Below, one piece after another: positions 9,817 to 20,729 of a stretch of 64,000 bases of DNA; within the stretch, counting starts at the first letter, position 1, and the number at the start of each line of letters is the position of its first letter. Made by a program: the position numbers and the translations under genes. The notes beneath the pieces are model-generated. The model saw only the letters and a list, made by a program, of their open reading frames with translations, had not been told where the DNA came from and made no database searches. This DNA comes from Nocardia sp. BMG111209. GTDB lineage: Bacteria > Actinomycetota > Actinomycetes > Mycobacteriales > Mycobacteriaceae. The stretch is from contig NZ_KB907307.1 in assembly GCF_000381925.1 (NCBI RefSeq), positions 3,658,001 to 3,722,000 on the forward strand, given 5' to 3'.

Positions 9817-10677
9817 CTACCTTACCGTCACCAGATCCGGGCTGGATACATCGAACAGCGTGCCGGGCCGGGACAGGATCGGGAGCACCACCGCCGCCTT
9901 GCGCGTGGAATCGGCGGGGCCGCCCCACAACACGATGCGGCCGTCGCGCAGGGTGAGCGATACATCCGAAACCGACCGCGCGACAACCTCTCCCACCTGC
10001 TCCCGCAGTTCCGGCGGGGTGGCGTCGAGCACCTCGACCGCCGCCCTGGTAACCGGATCGCTACCGCCGGGATGGTCGGTGGTGAGCTTGGGCAGCGTGG
10101 CCGGCGCCTCCTCGATGGCGAATTCGACGCTGTCGCTGTCGATCAGATGCGATCCGTCCGGACCGTCGAAGTACAGCGCGGGCATCCGCTCGGCGACGGT
10201 CACCCGGACCGTCGACGGGAACACCCGCTGCACCCGCGCCGAACGCACCCGCGGCAGCGCCGCCACCCGGGCGGCCATCGCATCGGTATCGATGCGGAGC
10301 ATGGATCGGCCCTTCGGTACCGCCAGCGCCGCGTGAATCTGCTGCTCGGACAACGCCGACAGGCCCTCGATGCGGATCGTCCGGACCGCCAGCGCGGGCG
10401 AGAACCAGGCGACCCCGGCGAGCAGGATCAGCACCCCGAACACCGGGAGCACCCGCACGGCCAGCCGCCCCGCCGGCGAATCGGCCAGACCGCGCCACCC
10501 GGCATCCCCCGGCCCTCCGGGCTCGGACGCCTCGAACTCGAGCGTGTCCGCCGCGGACCGTGATCCCGGCCGCGGCGCGGATCCGGCCGCGGTACGGCTC
10601 GCCGATGCCGTTGCGGCACGCCCGGATCCGGCGTCGGCGCCCGGCGCGGTGTCCGGGTCGTCGAGGCCGCCGGTCAT
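9817..10677 (-). CDS. ftsQ: Division protein FtsQ (POTRA domain)
   Basis: This 286-residue bitopic divisome protein has a cytoplasmic, Ala/Gly/Asp-rich N-terminus to about residue 70. One membrane helix ([19 protein letters not shown]) comes next, then a POTRA domain starting [21 protein letters not shown], then the FtsQ beta domain with [25 protein letters not shown] split over two strands. The ATG at 10677 overlaps the murC stop (ATGA), so the two are coupled. It bridges early and late division proteins (FtsL/FtsB, FtsI). Confidence 0.95.
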   Translation of the reverse strand: MTGGLDDPDTAPGADAGSGRAATASASRTAAGSAPRPGSRSAADTLEFEASEPGGPGDAGWRGLADSPAGRLAVRVLPVFGVLILLAGVAWFSPALAVRTIRIEGLSALSEQQIHAALAVPKGRSMLRIDTDAMAARVAALPRVRSARVQRVFPSTVRVTVAERMPALYFDGPDGSHLIDSDSVEFAIEEAPATLPKLTTDHPGGSDPVTRAAVEVLDATPPELREQVGEVVARSVSDVSLTLRDGRIVLWGGPADSTRKAAVVLPILSRPGTLFDVSSPDLVTVR

Positions 10678-12239
10678 CGACCGGACGACGGGCGCACCCG
10701 CAGGCCGTCGAGGATCTGACTGCCGAGCATGGTGACATCGCCCGCGCCCATGGTGATCACGACATCGCCGGGGCGGGCCAGATTCGCCGTCTGCCTGCCG
10801 ACACGTGACATATCGGGTTGGTAGTGCACGGGCCGGGTGACCGACTGGGCCACCAGCGCACCGCTCACTCCGGGCAGCGGTTCCTCCCGGGCGCCGTACA
10901 CGTCGAGCACCACGACCTCGTCGGCCAGATCCAGGGCGGCGCCGAAGTCGGCCGCGAATGTCGCGGTGCGACTGTAGAGATGGGGCTGGAACACCACGAT
11001 GACCCGGCCCGGCCGGGAACGCGCGCCGTCGGCGGCCTCCTGCCGGACCAGTTCCCCCGCGGCGCCGAGGACCGCGCGCACCTCGGTCGGATGGTGGGCG
11101 TAGTCGTCGAAGACCCGCACCCCGTTCTCCCGGCCGACGAACTGGAACCGCCGGTGCACGCCGCCGAAACCCTCCAGGCCCTGCAGCACCTCGGCGAGTT
11201 CGGCGCCCGCGTCGCGGGCGGCCAGCAGCGCACCGAGCGCGTTGAGCGCCATGTGCCGGCCCGGTACCGACAAACGCAGTGTGCGTGGGGCGGATTCGTC
11301 GGCCAGTTGCACCGTGGCGACGCCGCCGACATCGCGCGGCTCCCAGTTGAGCAGCCGCACCCCCACCGGCACCGGTGCGTCGGCGAGTTCGCCGGAACCG
11401 TAGCCGAGCACCCGGATGTCGAGATCGTCTCGGGCGGTGACCCGTTCGGCCAGACCGCGCGCACCCGGATCGTCCAGGCACACCACCAGCAGGCCGCCCG
11501 GCCGCAGCCGCGCGACGAAATCGTCGAAGACCCGGACGTACGCCTCCAGCGTGCCGAAGTAGTCCAGATGGTCGGACTCGATGTTGGTGACCACCGCGAC
11601 ATCCGGCTCGTATTGCAGCAGTGAGCCGTCCGACTCGTCGGCCTCGGCGACGAAGATGCCGCCGGTGCCGTGGTGCGCGTTGGTGCCCGCCTCGTTGAGC
11701 TCGCCGCCGACCGCGAAGGACGGGTCGAAACCGCAGTGCTGCAACGAGACCACCAGCATCGAGGTGGTGGAGGTCTTGCCGTGCGTACCCGACACCAGCA
11801 GGGTGTGGTGCCCGCGCATCAGCTCGGCCAGCACGGTGGGCCGCAGCAATACCGGCACGCCGCGCCGATTCGCCTCCACCAGTTCGGGATTGGTCTTCGG
11901 GATGGCGGCGTAGGTGGTGACCACCGCGGTCGGGCCGCCGGGCAGCAGGTCGAGCGCGTTGGCGTCGTGCCCGATGCGCACCGCCGCGCCGCGGGCCCGC
12001 AGCGCCAGCACGCCGCGGCTCTCCTTGGCGTCCGAACCGGATACCGCGCCACCGCGGGCCAGCAGGATGCGCGCGATACCGGACATGCCGGCACCGCCGA
12101 TGCCGACCATGTGCACCCGGCGCAGCAGCTCGGGTAACTCGGTCTCCTCCCGGACCCGCGCGGGGCGGTCCGTGGTCGCGTTCCGCGCCGGGTCGCCCAC
12201 GCCCGGGTTGTCGTCGGTCGTCCTGTCCGTTTCCGTCAC
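10674..12239 (-). CDS. murC: UDP-N-acetylmuramate-L-alanine ligase
   Basis: This cytoplasmic ATP-dependent ligase adds L-Ala to UDP-MurNAc, the first amino acid of the stem peptide (521 residues). The N-terminal Rossmann-like domain has [14 protein letters not shown], the ATP loop is [12 protein letters not shown], and the central segments [20 protein letters not shown] and [11 protein letters not shown] are family hallmarks. The GTG at 12239 overlaps the murG stop (GTGA), fitting the cluster-wide coupling. About 40 residues precede the first conserved strand and look disordered. Confidence 0.96.
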   Translation of the reverse strand: MTETDRTTDDNPGVGDPARNATTDRPARVREETELPELLRRVHMVGIGGAGMSGIARILLARGGAVSGSDAKESRGVLALRARGAAVRIGHDANALDLLPGGPTAVVTTYAAIPKTNPELVEANRRGVPVLLRPTVLAELMRGHHTLLVSGTHGKTSTTSMLVVSLQHCGFDPSFAVGGELNEAGTNAHHGTGGIFVAEADESDGSLLQYEPDVAVVTNIESDHLDYFGTLEAYVRVFDDFVARLRPGGLLVVCLDDPGARGLAERVTARDDLDIRVLGYGSGELADAPVPVGVRLLNWEPRDVGGVATVQLADESAPRTLRLSVPGRHMALNALGALLAARDAGAELAEVLQGLEGFGGVHRRFQFVGRENGVRVFDDYAHHPTEVRAVLGAAGELVRQEAADGARSRPGRVIVVFQPHLYSRTATFAADFGAALDLADEVVVLDVYGAREEPLPGVSGALVAQSVTRPVHYQPDMSRVGRQTANLARPGDVVITMGAGDVTMLGSQILDGLRVRPSSGR

Positions 12240-13405
12240 CGGCCGATCACCTCCACCACGATTCGTGCCACCTCGTCGGCGGCATCCCGATGCCCGGCCC
12301 CCGCGGCGGCCACGGCCATACCGGACAGCCGGACCGGATCGCCGAGCACCGGGACCACCTCGTCGATCACGTACTTCGGCGTCAGTTCCGCGTCGGGAAC
12401 GATTCTGCCACCGCCCAGTGACACGATCGGGCGCGCGTTGAGCTCCTGCTCCCCGTTGCCGTGCGGCAGCGGGACATAGAACGCGGGCAGCCCGACCGCC
12501 GACACCTCGGCCACGGTCATCGCACCCGATCGGCACACCGCCGCGTCCGCCGCGGCGTAGGCCAGATCCATCCGGGACAGATACGGGACCGCGACATATT
12601 TCGCGGGGAGGTCCGGATCCACGCCGGAGATGTCGAGGGTGTTCTTGGGGCCGTGCGCGTGCAGCACCGAGACACCCGCCGCGGTGAGCTGCGCGGCCGC
12701 ACCCGAGACCGCCTCGTTCAGCGAGCGCGCGCCCTGGGAACCGCCGAACACCAGCAGCACCGGGCCCGCGGCGGGCAGCCCGAAGTGCGCGCGGGCCTCG
12801 GCCCGCAGCCCCGGCCGGTCCAGCGTCGAGATGGACTGCCGCACCGGGATGCCGACGATCTCGGCCTCCGCTCGTCCCCGGCCGTCACCTGTGGGCCGCC
12901 CGCGGCCGTGGACTCCCGATCCCGGCACCGCCGCCAGTACCCGGGTGGCGAACCGCGCGCCGATCTTGTTGGCGATCCCGGCCTTGGCATTCGCCTCGTG
13001 CACCACGATCGGCACCCGGCGGCGGCCGCGCAGGCCGCGACCGGCCGCGAGGTAGGCGGGCAGCGCCACATAACCGCCGAAGCCGACGATCACGTCGGCC
13101 TCCACCGCATCGATGATCGCGCGGGTGCGGGCCACCGACGCCCGGATCCGGCCCGGCAGGCGCAGCAGGTCGGCGGTCGGCTTGCGCGGCAACGGAACCG
13201 GCGGGATCAGCTCCAGCGGATATCCGCGTTCCGGCACCAGCCTGGTCTCCAGCCCGCGTTCGGTACCCAGCGCGGTGATCCGGATCGCCGGATCCCGGCG
13301 CCGCAGCGCGTCGGCGACGGCCATGGCGGGCTCGATATGCCCCGCCGTCCCGCCACCGGCCACGATCACCGACAGCGGTCGTTCCACGGCCATCGACTCG
13401 GTCAC
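12236..13405 (-). CDS. murG: Lipid II glycosyltransferase MurG
   Basis: This membrane-peripheral GT-B enzyme transfers GlcNAc from UDP-GlcNAc to lipid I, making lipid II (389 residues). The N-terminal motif [17 protein letters not shown], the second glycine motif [17 protein letters not shown], and the sugar-nucleotide region [24 protein letters not shown] are clear. The GTG at 13405 overlaps the ftsW stop as GTGA; an ATG four codons on is the alternative. It is flanked by ftsW and murC in the coupled operon. Confidence 0.96.
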   Translation of the reverse strand: MTESMAVERPLSVIVAGGGTAGHIEPAMAVADALRRRDPAIRITALGTERGLETRLVPERGYPLELIPPVPLPRKPTADLLRLPGRIRASVARTRAIIDAVEADVIVGFGGYVALPAYLAAGRGLRGRRRVPIVVHEANAKAGIANKIGARFATRVLAAVPGSGVHGRGRPTGDGRGRAEAEIVGIPVRQSISTLDRPGLRAEARAHFGLPAAGPVLLVFGGSQGARSLNEAVSGAAAQLTAAGVSVLHAHGPKNTLDISGVDPDLPAKYVAVPYLSRMDLAYAAADAAVCRSGAMTVAEVSAVGLPAFYVPLPHGNGEQELNARPIVSLGGGRIVPDAELTPKYVIDEVVPVLGDPVRLSGMAVAAAGAGHRDAADEVARIVVEVIGR

Positions 13406-14898
13406 CTCGGTTTGCCCCTGTCTCGTGCGTGTGTCGTCGGATAGCTCGGCTCCCACGCCCGGGTCGACCGCCACGACCGGCTGCCGCGAGGCTGGTTGCC
13501 CGCCCGGCGCGAGGAGTCCGAATCCACCGAGCGGCGGGCCGGCCGGCCCGAACCGCCGCGCCGGCCCCGGGCCGATTCACCGCGGGGAGCCGGCTGGGTC
13601 TTCTTCTTCGGCGCGGCCTTCGCGGCCGCGCGCGGGCGCGGCGCGGTGTACAGCTCGGGCTTGGGCAGCCGCAGCAGGCGGCTGAACCGGCCGTCCTGAC
13701 CGCCGTGCAGCGCCACCACCGCCTCCGGCTCGTGCCGGGCCGCGTTGGCGATCAGCCCGAACATCAGCAGCGTGATCGCCAGCGAGGAACCGCCCGCCGA
13801 CACCAGTGGCAGCTGCAGGCCGGTGACCGGCAGCAGGCCCACCACATAACCGATGTTGATCAGCGCCTGACCGGTGATCCAGGTGGTCGCGGTCGCGGTG
13901 AGCAACCGCAGGAACGGATCCACCGAGCGGCTCGCGATCCGCAGGCCGGTGTAGACGAACAGGGCGAACAGCCCGAGCACCAAGGCACAGCCCAGGAAGC
14001 CCAGCTCCTCGCCGATGATCGCGAAGATGAAGTCGTTGTGCGCGTTGGGCAGATAGCTCCACTTGGCCCGGCTCTGCCCCAGACCGCGGCCCCAGATGCC
14101 GCCGTCGGCCAGGGAGAACAACGCCTGCCGCGCCTGATAGTTGATGCCCTGCGGATCGTCGCCGGGATTGAAGAAGGCGCGCATGCGATTGGACCGATAA
14201 CCGGCGGACAGCGCCAGCACGCCCGCGGCGACCAGGCCCGATACCGAGATCGTCACGAACAGCCGGACCGGCAGCCCGCCGAACCACAGCAGCGCCGCCA
14301 GGATCAGGCCCAGCGCGATGGTCGTGGACAGGTTGGGCTGCAACACCACCAGCAGGCACACCAGCAGGCCCGCGGGTACCAGCGGCACCATCACGTCCTT
14401 GTAGGTCGCGCGCGAGCCGACCAGCGCGCGCCGGGCCACCAGCAGATGCGCGCCCCAGACGATGAGCGTCACCTTGACGATCTCCGACGGCTGGATCGAC
14501 AGCGGCCCGATCACGAACCAGCGCCGCGAACCCTGCACCGACGAACCGATTCCCGGGATCAGCACCAGCACCAGCGCCAGCACCGACAGCGCGAAGATCG
14601 GGAACGACAACTGCCGCAGCCGCCACAGCGGCACCCGCAGCGCCAGATAGAACAGCACCGCGCCGACCGTCGCGAACATCGCCTGCTGCACGAACAGCGA
14701 ATAGGCCGAACCGTCGGCGGCGTACGCCTCGACGCTCGACGCCGACAGCACCATCACCAGGCCCAGCAGTGTCAGCAGGGTGGCGATGGTGACGATCAGA
14801 TGGAAGGAGGCGAGCGGGCGGGCGAGCCAGGCGCCGAACCAGGTGGCACCCGCGGCCTTGTGCCCGGTGCCGGTCGTCGCGGCGCCCGCCTCGCTCAT
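13402..14898 (-). CDS. ftsW: SEDS peptidoglycan polymerase FtsW
   Basis: This 498-residue polytopic membrane protein of the SEDS family polymerises septal glycan strands together with FtsI. About ten hydrophobic helices are visible from residue 28 to 400. The conserved stretch near [19 protein letters not shown] carries the expected catalytic region, and the last helices hold [26 protein letters not shown] basic cytoplasmic tail of about 95 residues, rich in Arg, Lys and Pro, extends beyond the fold, as in mycobacteria. The ATG overlaps the murD stop (ATGA). Confidence 0.96.
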   Translation of the reverse strand: MSEAGAATTGTGHKAAGATWFGAWLARPLASFHLIVTIATLLTLLGLVMVLSASSVEAYAADGSAYSLFVQQAMFATVGAVLFYLALRVPLWRLRQLSFPIFALSVLALVLVLIPGIGSSVQGSRRWFVIGPLSIQPSEIVKVTLIVWGAHLLVARRALVGSRATYKDVMVPLVPAGLLVCLLVVLQPNLSTTIALGLILAALLWFGGLPVRLFVTISVSGLVAAGVLALSAGYRSNRMRAFFNPGDDPQGINYQARQALFSLADGGIWGRGLGQSRAKWSYLPNAHNDFIFAIIGEELGFLGCALVLGLFALFVYTGLRIASRSVDPFLRLLTATATTWITGQALINIGYVVGLLPVTGLQLPLVSAGGSSLAITLLMFGLIANAARHEPEAVVALHGGQDGRFSRLLRLPKPELYTAPRPRAAAKAAPKKKTQPAPRGESARGRRGGSGRPARRSVDSDSSRRAGNQPRGSRSWRSTRAWEPSYPTTHARDRGKPR

Positions 14899-16358
14899 TG
14901 CGGGCTCCCGATATCTCCCTCGTCGAGCGCCTGCACCGCCGCGACGAAACTGCGGCCGCGATGGGTGTAGTCGGCGAACATGTCCAGCGAGGCGGCGGCC
15001 GGCGCGAGCAGCACCGTATCGCCGCGTCCGGCGTAGCGGGCGGCGATCCGCACCGCGCGCGCCATCACCGCGTCCACACCCATACCGGCATCGTCGTCCG
15101 GATCGAGCACCACCACGGGGACATCGGGGGCGTGTCGCGTCATCGCCTCCGCGATCGTGTGCGCGTCGAGACCGAACAGCACCGCCGCGACGAGCCGATC
15201 GGCCACCTCCTCGACCAGATCCTCGACGTGCGCGCCCTTGAGCTGACCGCCGGCGAGCCAGACCACCTGCGGGTGGGCCAGGATCGACGAGCGGGCCGCG
15301 TGCGGATTGGTGGCCTTCGAATCGTCGACGAATTCGACGCCGCCGACCTCCCGGACGAACGCCGCCCGGTGCGGGCCGACCTTGTGCTCCTGCAACCCCT
15401 CCTTGACGAATTGCGGCGCCACATCGATGGATCGGGTCAGCGCGGCGGCGGCCAGCGCGTCCGCGACCCCGGCGGGACCCGGCGGGCTGATGTCGCCGAC
15501 CTCGGCGAGGATCGCGGCCTTGGTGAAGGCTCGGTCCAGCAGTTTGCCGTCGACCACACCCAGCTCACCGTCGGCCGGTACGCCGATCCGGAAGCCGACC
15601 GTGCGGCGGGCCCGGGACTTGCGGGCCAGCGCGCCCGCGACCGGATCGTCCAGGCCGACGACGCCGACCCGGCCGGTCAGCGCGCGGGCCTTGGCCGCGG
15701 CGTAGGCGTCCAGGCCGCCGTGCCAGTCGAGATGGTCCTCGGCGACGTTGAGCACCACGCCCGCCTCCGGGCGGACCGAAGGGGCCCAGTGCAATTGGAA
15801 GGAGGACAGCTCCACCGCGAGCACCTGCGGGCCCGGCGTGCGCCGCAGCGCGTCCAGGATCGGCAGTCCGATGTTGCCGCAGGCGACGCTGGGGACGCCG
15901 GCGGCCCGCAGGATCGCGTGCGTCATCTGGGTGGTGGTGGTCTTGCCGTTGGTGCCGGTGATGACCAGCCATTTGCGCACCGGCCCGTACAGCCGGGCCT
16001 GATCGACCCACCAGGCGAATTCGACGTCGCCCCAGACCGGGATGCCCTCGGTCACGGCCGAGACCAGCACCGGTGAGTCGGGCCGCCAGCCGGGACTGGT
16101 GATGACCAGCGCGAACCGGCCCAGTGCGCCGGGTAGCGTGAGCTCCTCGCCGGGCGCGGTCGCGAGGCCGAGTTCGGCGGCCTCGGCCAGCGCCTTCTCC
16201 CCGGCGTCGGTGACCACCGGGCGGGCGCCGATATCGTGCAGCGGCTCGATCAGCGACCGGCCCGACACGCCCCAACCGGCCACCAGAACGTCTCTGCCAC
16301 GCAGAAATTCGAGCATGGGGCCAGGTGAGCGCAGGGCCCGCGGAGTGTGTTCGACCAT
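14895..16358 (-). CDS. murD: UDP-N-acetylmuramoyl-L-alanine-D-glutamate ligase
   Basis: This cytoplasmic ligase adds D-Glu to the stem peptide (487 residues). Signatures are VAGWGVSGRSLIEPL, the ATP loop VITGTNGKTTTTQMT, NIGLPILDAL and VVLNVAEDHLDWHGGL. The start at 16358 lies 7 nt after the mraY stop. A Met 14 codons later, directly before LEFLRGRDVLVAGWG, is an alternative start. It is part of the coupled mur/fts operon. Confidence 0.95.
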   Translation of the reverse strand: MVEHTPRALRSPGPMLEFLRGRDVLVAGWGVSGRSLIEPLHDIGARPVVTDAGEKALAEAAELGLATAPGEELTLPGALGRFALVITSPGWRPDSPVLVSAVTEGIPVWGDVEFAWWVDQARLYGPVRKWLVITGTNGKTTTTQMTHAILRAAGVPSVACGNIGLPILDALRRTPGPQVLAVELSSFQLHWAPSVRPEAGVVLNVAEDHLDWHGGLDAYAAAKARALTGRVGVVGLDDPVAGALARKSRARRTVGFRIGVPADGELGVVDGKLLDRAFTKAAILAEVGDISPPGPAGVADALAAAALTRSIDVAPQFVKEGLQEHKVGPHRAAFVREVGGVEFVDDSKATNPHAARSSILAHPQVVWLAGGQLKGAHVEDLVEEVADRLVAAVLFGLDAHTIAEAMTRHAPDVPVVVLDPDDDAGMGVDAVMARAVRIAARYAGRGDTVLLAPAAASLDMFADYTHRGRSFVAAVQALDEGDIGSPQ

Positions 16359-16365
16359 ATGCCTG

Positions 16366-17442
16366 TTACCCGACCTGAGAGAGGTATTCGCTGTAGAACA
16401 AGCCCAGTCCGACCGCGGCCGCGATGCCCGCCAGCAACCAGAACCGAATGATCACCGTAGTCTCTGCCCATTTGGACAGTTCGAAGTGGTGGTGGAACGG
16501 CGCCATCTTGAACAATCGGTTGCGCGTCGTCTTGAAGACCACGATCTGCAACACCACCGAGGCCGCCTCGGCGACGTACAGCGCGCCGATGACCACCATC
16601 AGCAGTTCGGTGCGGGTGGTGATGGACAGCCCGGCCAGCAGGCCGCCGAGCGCCAGCGAACCCGTGTCGCCCATGAAGATCTTCGCGGGAGCCGCGTTCC
16701 ACCACAGGAATCCGATACAGGCCGCCGCACCCGCCGCACAGACCAGGGCCAGGTCCAGCGGGTCGCGCACGTTGTAGCAGCCGGGCTCCACCTTGACCTC
16801 GCAGGCGTGGTAGTACTGCCAGAAGCTGATCACCACATAGGAACCCAGCACCAGGCTCATCGAGCCGGCCGCGAGGCCGTCCAGGCCGTCGGTGAGATTC
16901 ACCGCGTTCGACCAGGCGACCACGACCAGGCAGACGAAGGCCAGGAAGACGATCACGCTCATCGACACCGTGTTGATGTCGCGCACGTAGGACAGATGCC
17001 GGCTGGCCGGGGTCCGGCCGCCCGAGCCCACGCTGTGCAGCGCCAGCACACCGAACACGATGGCGGAACCCAGTTGGCCGATGTACTTCCCGGCCGCGGT
17101 CAGGCCCAGATTGCGCTGCTTGCGCAGCTTGATGAAGTCGTCCAGGAAGCCGACCGCACCGAGCGCGGTGGACAGTCCCAGCACCAGCAGGCCCGAGGCG
17201 GTCGGGCCCTCGGCCCGGTATCCGATGCCGATCAGGTGCGAACCGAGGTAACCGGCCCACATGCCGAGCATGATCGCGACGCCACCCATGGTGGGCGTGC
17301 CGCGCTTGGCCTTGTGGCTCTCCGGACCGTCGATCCGGATCTCCTGGCCGAAGCCGCGCCGCGCGAACATGCGAATCAGCAACGGCGTCAACAGGATCGA
17401 CACCGTCAGCGCGATCGCCGCGGCGAACAGAATCTGCCTCAT
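16366..17442 (-). CDS. mraY: Phospho-MurNAc-pentapeptide translocase MraY
   Basis: This integral membrane enzyme makes lipid I from UDP-MurNAc-pentapeptide and undecaprenyl phosphate (358 residues, ten or so helices). The catalytic motifs are GFLDDFIKL (DDxxK), [15 protein letters not shown] and [26 protein letters not shown] near the C-terminus is the family's His-rich loop. The frame extends 31 codons upstream, but the ATG at 17442 overlaps the murF stop (ATGA) and begins [15 protein letters not shown], the typical start. Confidence 0.97.
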   Translation of the reverse strand: MRQILFAAAIALTVSILLTPLLIRMFARRGFGQEIRIDGPESHKAKRGTPTMGGVAIMLGMWAGYLGSHLIGIGYRAEGPTASGLLVLGLSTALGAVGFLDDFIKLRKQRNLGLTAAGKYIGQLGSAIVFGVLALHSVGSGGRTPASRHLSYVRDINTVSMSVIVFLAFVCLVVVAWSNAVNLTDGLDGLAAGSMSLVLGSYVVISFWQYYHACEVKVEPGCYNVRDPLDLALVCAAGAAACIGFLWWNAAPAKIFMGDTGSLALGGLLAGLSITTRTELLMVVIGALYVAEAASVVLQIVVFKTTRNRLFKMAPFHHHFELSKWAETTVIIRFWLLAGIAAAVGLGLFYSEYLSQVG

Positions 17443-18983
17443 CGGGCGGCCTCCGTAGTCGACTGCGACGCGAGCGGCGGGCCCGGCTGCGACGCGCCCG
17501 GCCCGGCGGCGACGAGATGTTCGGCCACCTTCCACAACCCGGCGGAGTTCGACGCCTTGACCAGCACCACGTCACCGGCCGCGACCTCGGCGTCGAGCAG
17601 TTCGAGCGCCGAGTCGATATCGGGTACCAGCACGGACTCCTCGCCCCACGAACCTTCCTGTACCGCGCCCTGATGCAGCGCGCGCGCCGGTCGGTCGGTG
17701 CCGACCACGATCAGCCGGTCCACGTCCAGCCGCACCACGAGCCGGCCGATCCGGTCGTGCTCGATCACGGCATCGTCGCCCAGTTCGGCCATCTCGCCGA
17801 GCACCGCCCAGCTGCGGCGCGGTTGCCCGTCGGGCGTGTCGCCGGTCCGGGACATCGTGACCAGCGCCTTCAATGCCGCCCGGACCGAATCCGGATTGGC
17901 GTTGTAGGCGTCGTTGACGACGGTCACGCCGTCGGCGCGGGTGCGCACGTCCATGCGATGGGCCGAGACGGCGCGCGCCTCGGACAGCGCCGCGGCCACC
18001 GTCGCGAGGTCGGCGCCACACTCCAGCGCCACCGCCGCGGCGGACAGCGCGTTGCCCACCTGATGCTCGCCGTGCACGCCCAGCCGCACCTCGATACGGT
18101 CATCCCCGGTGTGCAGCGTGAACCGGGCCCGCGCGGCCTCGTCGAGACGCACGTCGGTGGCCCGCACGTCCGCGCCGGTCGACTGCCCGACCGACACCAC
18201 GCGGGCGGCGGTCCGGCTCGACATCGCGATCACATTCGGGTCGTCGGCGTTGAGCACCGCGACCCCGGACGACGGCAGCGCCTCGACCAGTTCGCCCTTC
18301 GCCTGGGCGATGGCCGCGCGGCCGCCGAACTCACCGAGGTGCGCGGTGCCGACGTTGAGCACGACCCCGATACTCGGCGGGGCGATCTCGGTGAGGGCCT
18401 TGATGTGCCCGTGCCCGCGCGCGGACAGTTCCAGGACCAGGAAGCGGGTGCCGGCGTCCGCGCGCAGCACCGTCCACGGATGTCCGAGTTCGTTGTTGAA
18501 GGATCCGGGCGGGGCGACCACCGGTCCCAGCGGCGAGAGCACATGGGCCAGAAGGTCTTTGGTGGAGGTCTTACCGGAGGATCCGGTGACGCCGACCACG
18601 GTCAGCCCGCCGGCCGCGACCAGCCGGTCCACGTTGGCGCGGGCCAGGGCGGCCAGCGCGGCCAGCACCGCCGCACCGGAACCGCCGACGTCGTGCGCGA
18701 GCGCCAGCGCCCGGCCGGACTGCCCGGCCGACGGCTCGACGACGATGGCCGGCACGCCGACCGGACGGGAGGCCAGCACGGCCACCGCCCCGGCGGCCAC
18801 CGCGGCCGCCGCGAAATCGTGCCCGTCGACATGTTCGCCGGGCAGGGCCAGGAACAGGTCGCCGGGACTGATGCGGCGCGAGTCGAATTCGACCGCGCCG
18901 GTTACCGTCACCGCGGGATCGGGAACGTCGTGCAGTGTTCCGCCGACGACCTCCGCGACCTCCCGCAGAGTCATTTCGATCAT
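17439..18983 (-). CDS. murF: UDP-MurNAc-tripeptide-D-Ala-D-Ala ligase
   Basis: This cytoplasmic ligase adds the D-Ala-D-Ala dipeptide (514 residues). It shows [21 protein letters not shown], the ATP loop [31 protein letters not shown] and [17 protein letters not shown]. The ATG at 18983 overlaps the murE stop (ATGA). The C-terminal 25 residues are a disordered Gly/Pro/Ser tail. Confidence 0.96.
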   Translation of the reverse strand: MIEMTLREVAEVVGGTLHDVPDPAVTVTGAVEFDSRRISPGDLFLALPGEHVDGHDFAAAAVAAGAVAVLASRPVGVPAIVVEPSAGQSGRALALAHDVGGSGAAVLAALAALARANVDRLVAAGGLTVVGVTGSSGKTSTKDLLAHVLSPLGPVVAPPGSFNNELGHPWTVLRADAGTRFLVLELSARGHGHIKALTEIAPPSIGVVLNVGTAHLGEFGGRAAIAQAKGELVEALPSSGVAVLNADDPNVIAMSSRTAARVVSVGQSTGADVRATDVRLDEAARARFTLHTGDDRIEVRLGVHGEHQVGNALSAAAVALECGADLATVAAALSEARAVSAHRMDVRTRADGVTVVNDAYNANPDSVRAALKALVTMSRTGDTPDGQPRRSWAVLGEMAELGDDAVIEHDRIGRLVVRLDVDRLIVVGTDRPARALHQGAVQEGSWGEESVLVPDIDSALELLDAEVAAGDVVLVKASNSAGLWKVAEHLVAAGPGASQPGPPLASQSTTEAAR

Positions 18984-20575
18984 GAAGCTGTCTGGTCCTT
19001 CGTCTTCCGATGCAGGGCCGCCGCCACTACCTCGCGGTCGTCGAACGGATACTTCACACCGGCGATCTCCTGCCCTGTCTCATGGCCCTTGCCCGCCACC
19101 AGCACGATGTCGCCGGGCCGGGCCCAGTCGACGGCGGCGGTTATCGCCGCGGCGCGGTCGCCGATCTCGGCCACCTCGCCGCGTTCGGATTCCGCGATCC
19201 CCAGCGCGCCCGCGCGGACCGCGGCCCGGATCTCCGCCGGATCCTCGCTGCGCGGATTGTCGTCGGTGATGATCAGCAGTTCGGCGCCGCGCGCGGCGGT
19301 GGCGCCCATCAGCGGACGCTTACCGGCATCGCGGTCGCCGCCGGCGCCGACCACCACGGCCAGCCTGCCGCCGGTCTGCTTCGCATACTCCCGCAGCGTC
19401 GCGATCACGGATTCGACCGCGGCCGGCTTGTGCGCGTAGTCGACCACGGCCAGGAAGTCCTGACCGGCGTCGACCCGCTGCATCCGGCCGGGCACGTCCA
19501 CCTCGGCCAGCGCCGCGGCGGCCACCGTGGCATCGATACCCGCGGTCGCGCACACGGCCACCGCCAGCAGCGCGTTCGCCACGTTGTATCGGCCCGGAAG
19601 CCGAAGTCGCACATCGGTTTTCACGCCGAGGCCGGCGATGGTGAACTCCTGGCCGCCGCCGCGCACGGTGGTGGCGCCGACCAGGGTCCAATCGGGTTCG
19701 GCCTCACCGGTGGGGCTCTGCTGGGTCGCCGTCGTCACGACCGTGGTGCGGCCGCCGACCTCGCGGACCAGCCGCCGGCCCCAGGCGTCGTCGACGCAGA
19801 CCACGCAGGTGCGCGCGGCGGTCGGCGATTCGGGCTCGAACAGCCGGCGCTTGGCGGCGAAGTAGTCCTCGAAATCGGCGTGGAAGTCCAGGTGATCCTG
19901 CGACAGGTTGGTGAACGCGCCGACCTCGAATTCGACCCCGTCGACGCGGCCCAGCACCAGCGCGTGGCTGGACACCTCCATGACCACCGCCTGCACCCCG
20001 CGCTCGACCATGAGCGCGAACATGGCGTGCAGCTGCGGCGCCTCCGGCGTGGTCAGCGCGCTCGGCACCCGCTGCCCGTCGATGCGGGTCTCGATGGTGC
20101 CGATGAGCGCGGTCCGCAGGCCGGCCGCGGCCAGGCCCGCCTCCACCAGATACGAGGTGGTGGTCTTGCCCGAGGTGCCGGTGATGCCGATGATCTGCAA
20201 CCGCCGCGACGGGTGGCCGTAGATGGCGGCGGACAGCCCGCCGAGCACCGCGCGCGGATCGTCGTGCACCAGCACGGGAACGTCCACCGCGCCGATCAGT
20301 TCGGCCCCGGCCGGATCGGTCAGCACCGCCACCGCACCGGCGGCGATCGCATCGGGTGCGAAGCGGGCCCCGTGCGCCTGCGCCCCGGCCAGCCCGGCGA
20401 ACAGATCGCCCGGCCGCACCGCCTGGGAGCGCTGCTCGACACCGGTGACGACGACCCGCGCCAGCCGGTCCGGATCGCCGCTGTAGCGGGCTCTGGCCAG
20501 GTCGGCGACCGCGCGCAACGCCGTCGACGGCGGCACGGCCGGGCGCAGCGCCTGCGGGCTGGGCGGCACGGGCAC
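18980..20575 (-). CDS. murE: UDP-MurNAc-dipeptide-meso-diaminopimelate ligase
   Basis: This cytoplasmic ligase adds the third stem amino acid (531 residues). The ATP loop is IIGITGTSGKTTTSYLVE. The motif DNPRSEDP near residue 435 is the DNPR signature of meso-diaminopimelate-adding MurE enzymes, as expected for this cell wall type. The GTG at 20575 has GAGGAG 7 nt upstream, a strong independent initiation site. The 154 bp to ftsI break the otherwise overlapping chain, so an internal promoter may lie there, though I could not identify convincing elements. Confidence 0.96.
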   Translation of the reverse strand: MPVPPSPQALRPAVPPSTALRAVADLARARYSGDPDRLARVVVTGVEQRSQAVRPGDLFAGLAGAQAHGARFAPDAIAAGAVAVLTDPAGAELIGAVDVPVLVHDDPRAVLGGLSAAIYGHPSRRLQIIGITGTSGKTTTSYLVEAGLAAAGLRTALIGTIETRIDGQRVPSALTTPEAPQLHAMFALMVERGVQAVVMEVSSHALVLGRVDGVEFEVGAFTNLSQDHLDFHADFEDYFAAKRRLFEPESPTAARTCVVCVDDAWGRRLVREVGGRTTVVTTATQQSPTGEAEPDWTLVGATTVRGGGQEFTIAGLGVKTDVRLRLPGRYNVANALLAVAVCATAGIDATVAAAALAEVDVPGRMQRVDAGQDFLAVVDYAHKPAAVESVIATLREYAKQTGGRLAVVVGAGGDRDAGKRPLMGATAARGAELLIITDDNPRSEDPAEIRAAVRAGALGIAESERGEVAEIGDRAAAITAAVDWARPGDIVLVAGKGHETGQEIAGVKYPFDDREVVAAALHRKTKDQTAS

Positions 20576-20729
20576 GTGGCTCCTCTCGATCGGGTGATGG
20601 GTCTGGTGGTGCTATCTCACAACGGACGGAATCGGATCGACGAGTCAGGTTACCGACGATCGATCACGGTCGGGCAACGCGGCCGCCGAATCGCCGCACC
20701 GCCGCGCTGCGGGCCCATCCCCGCGAAGG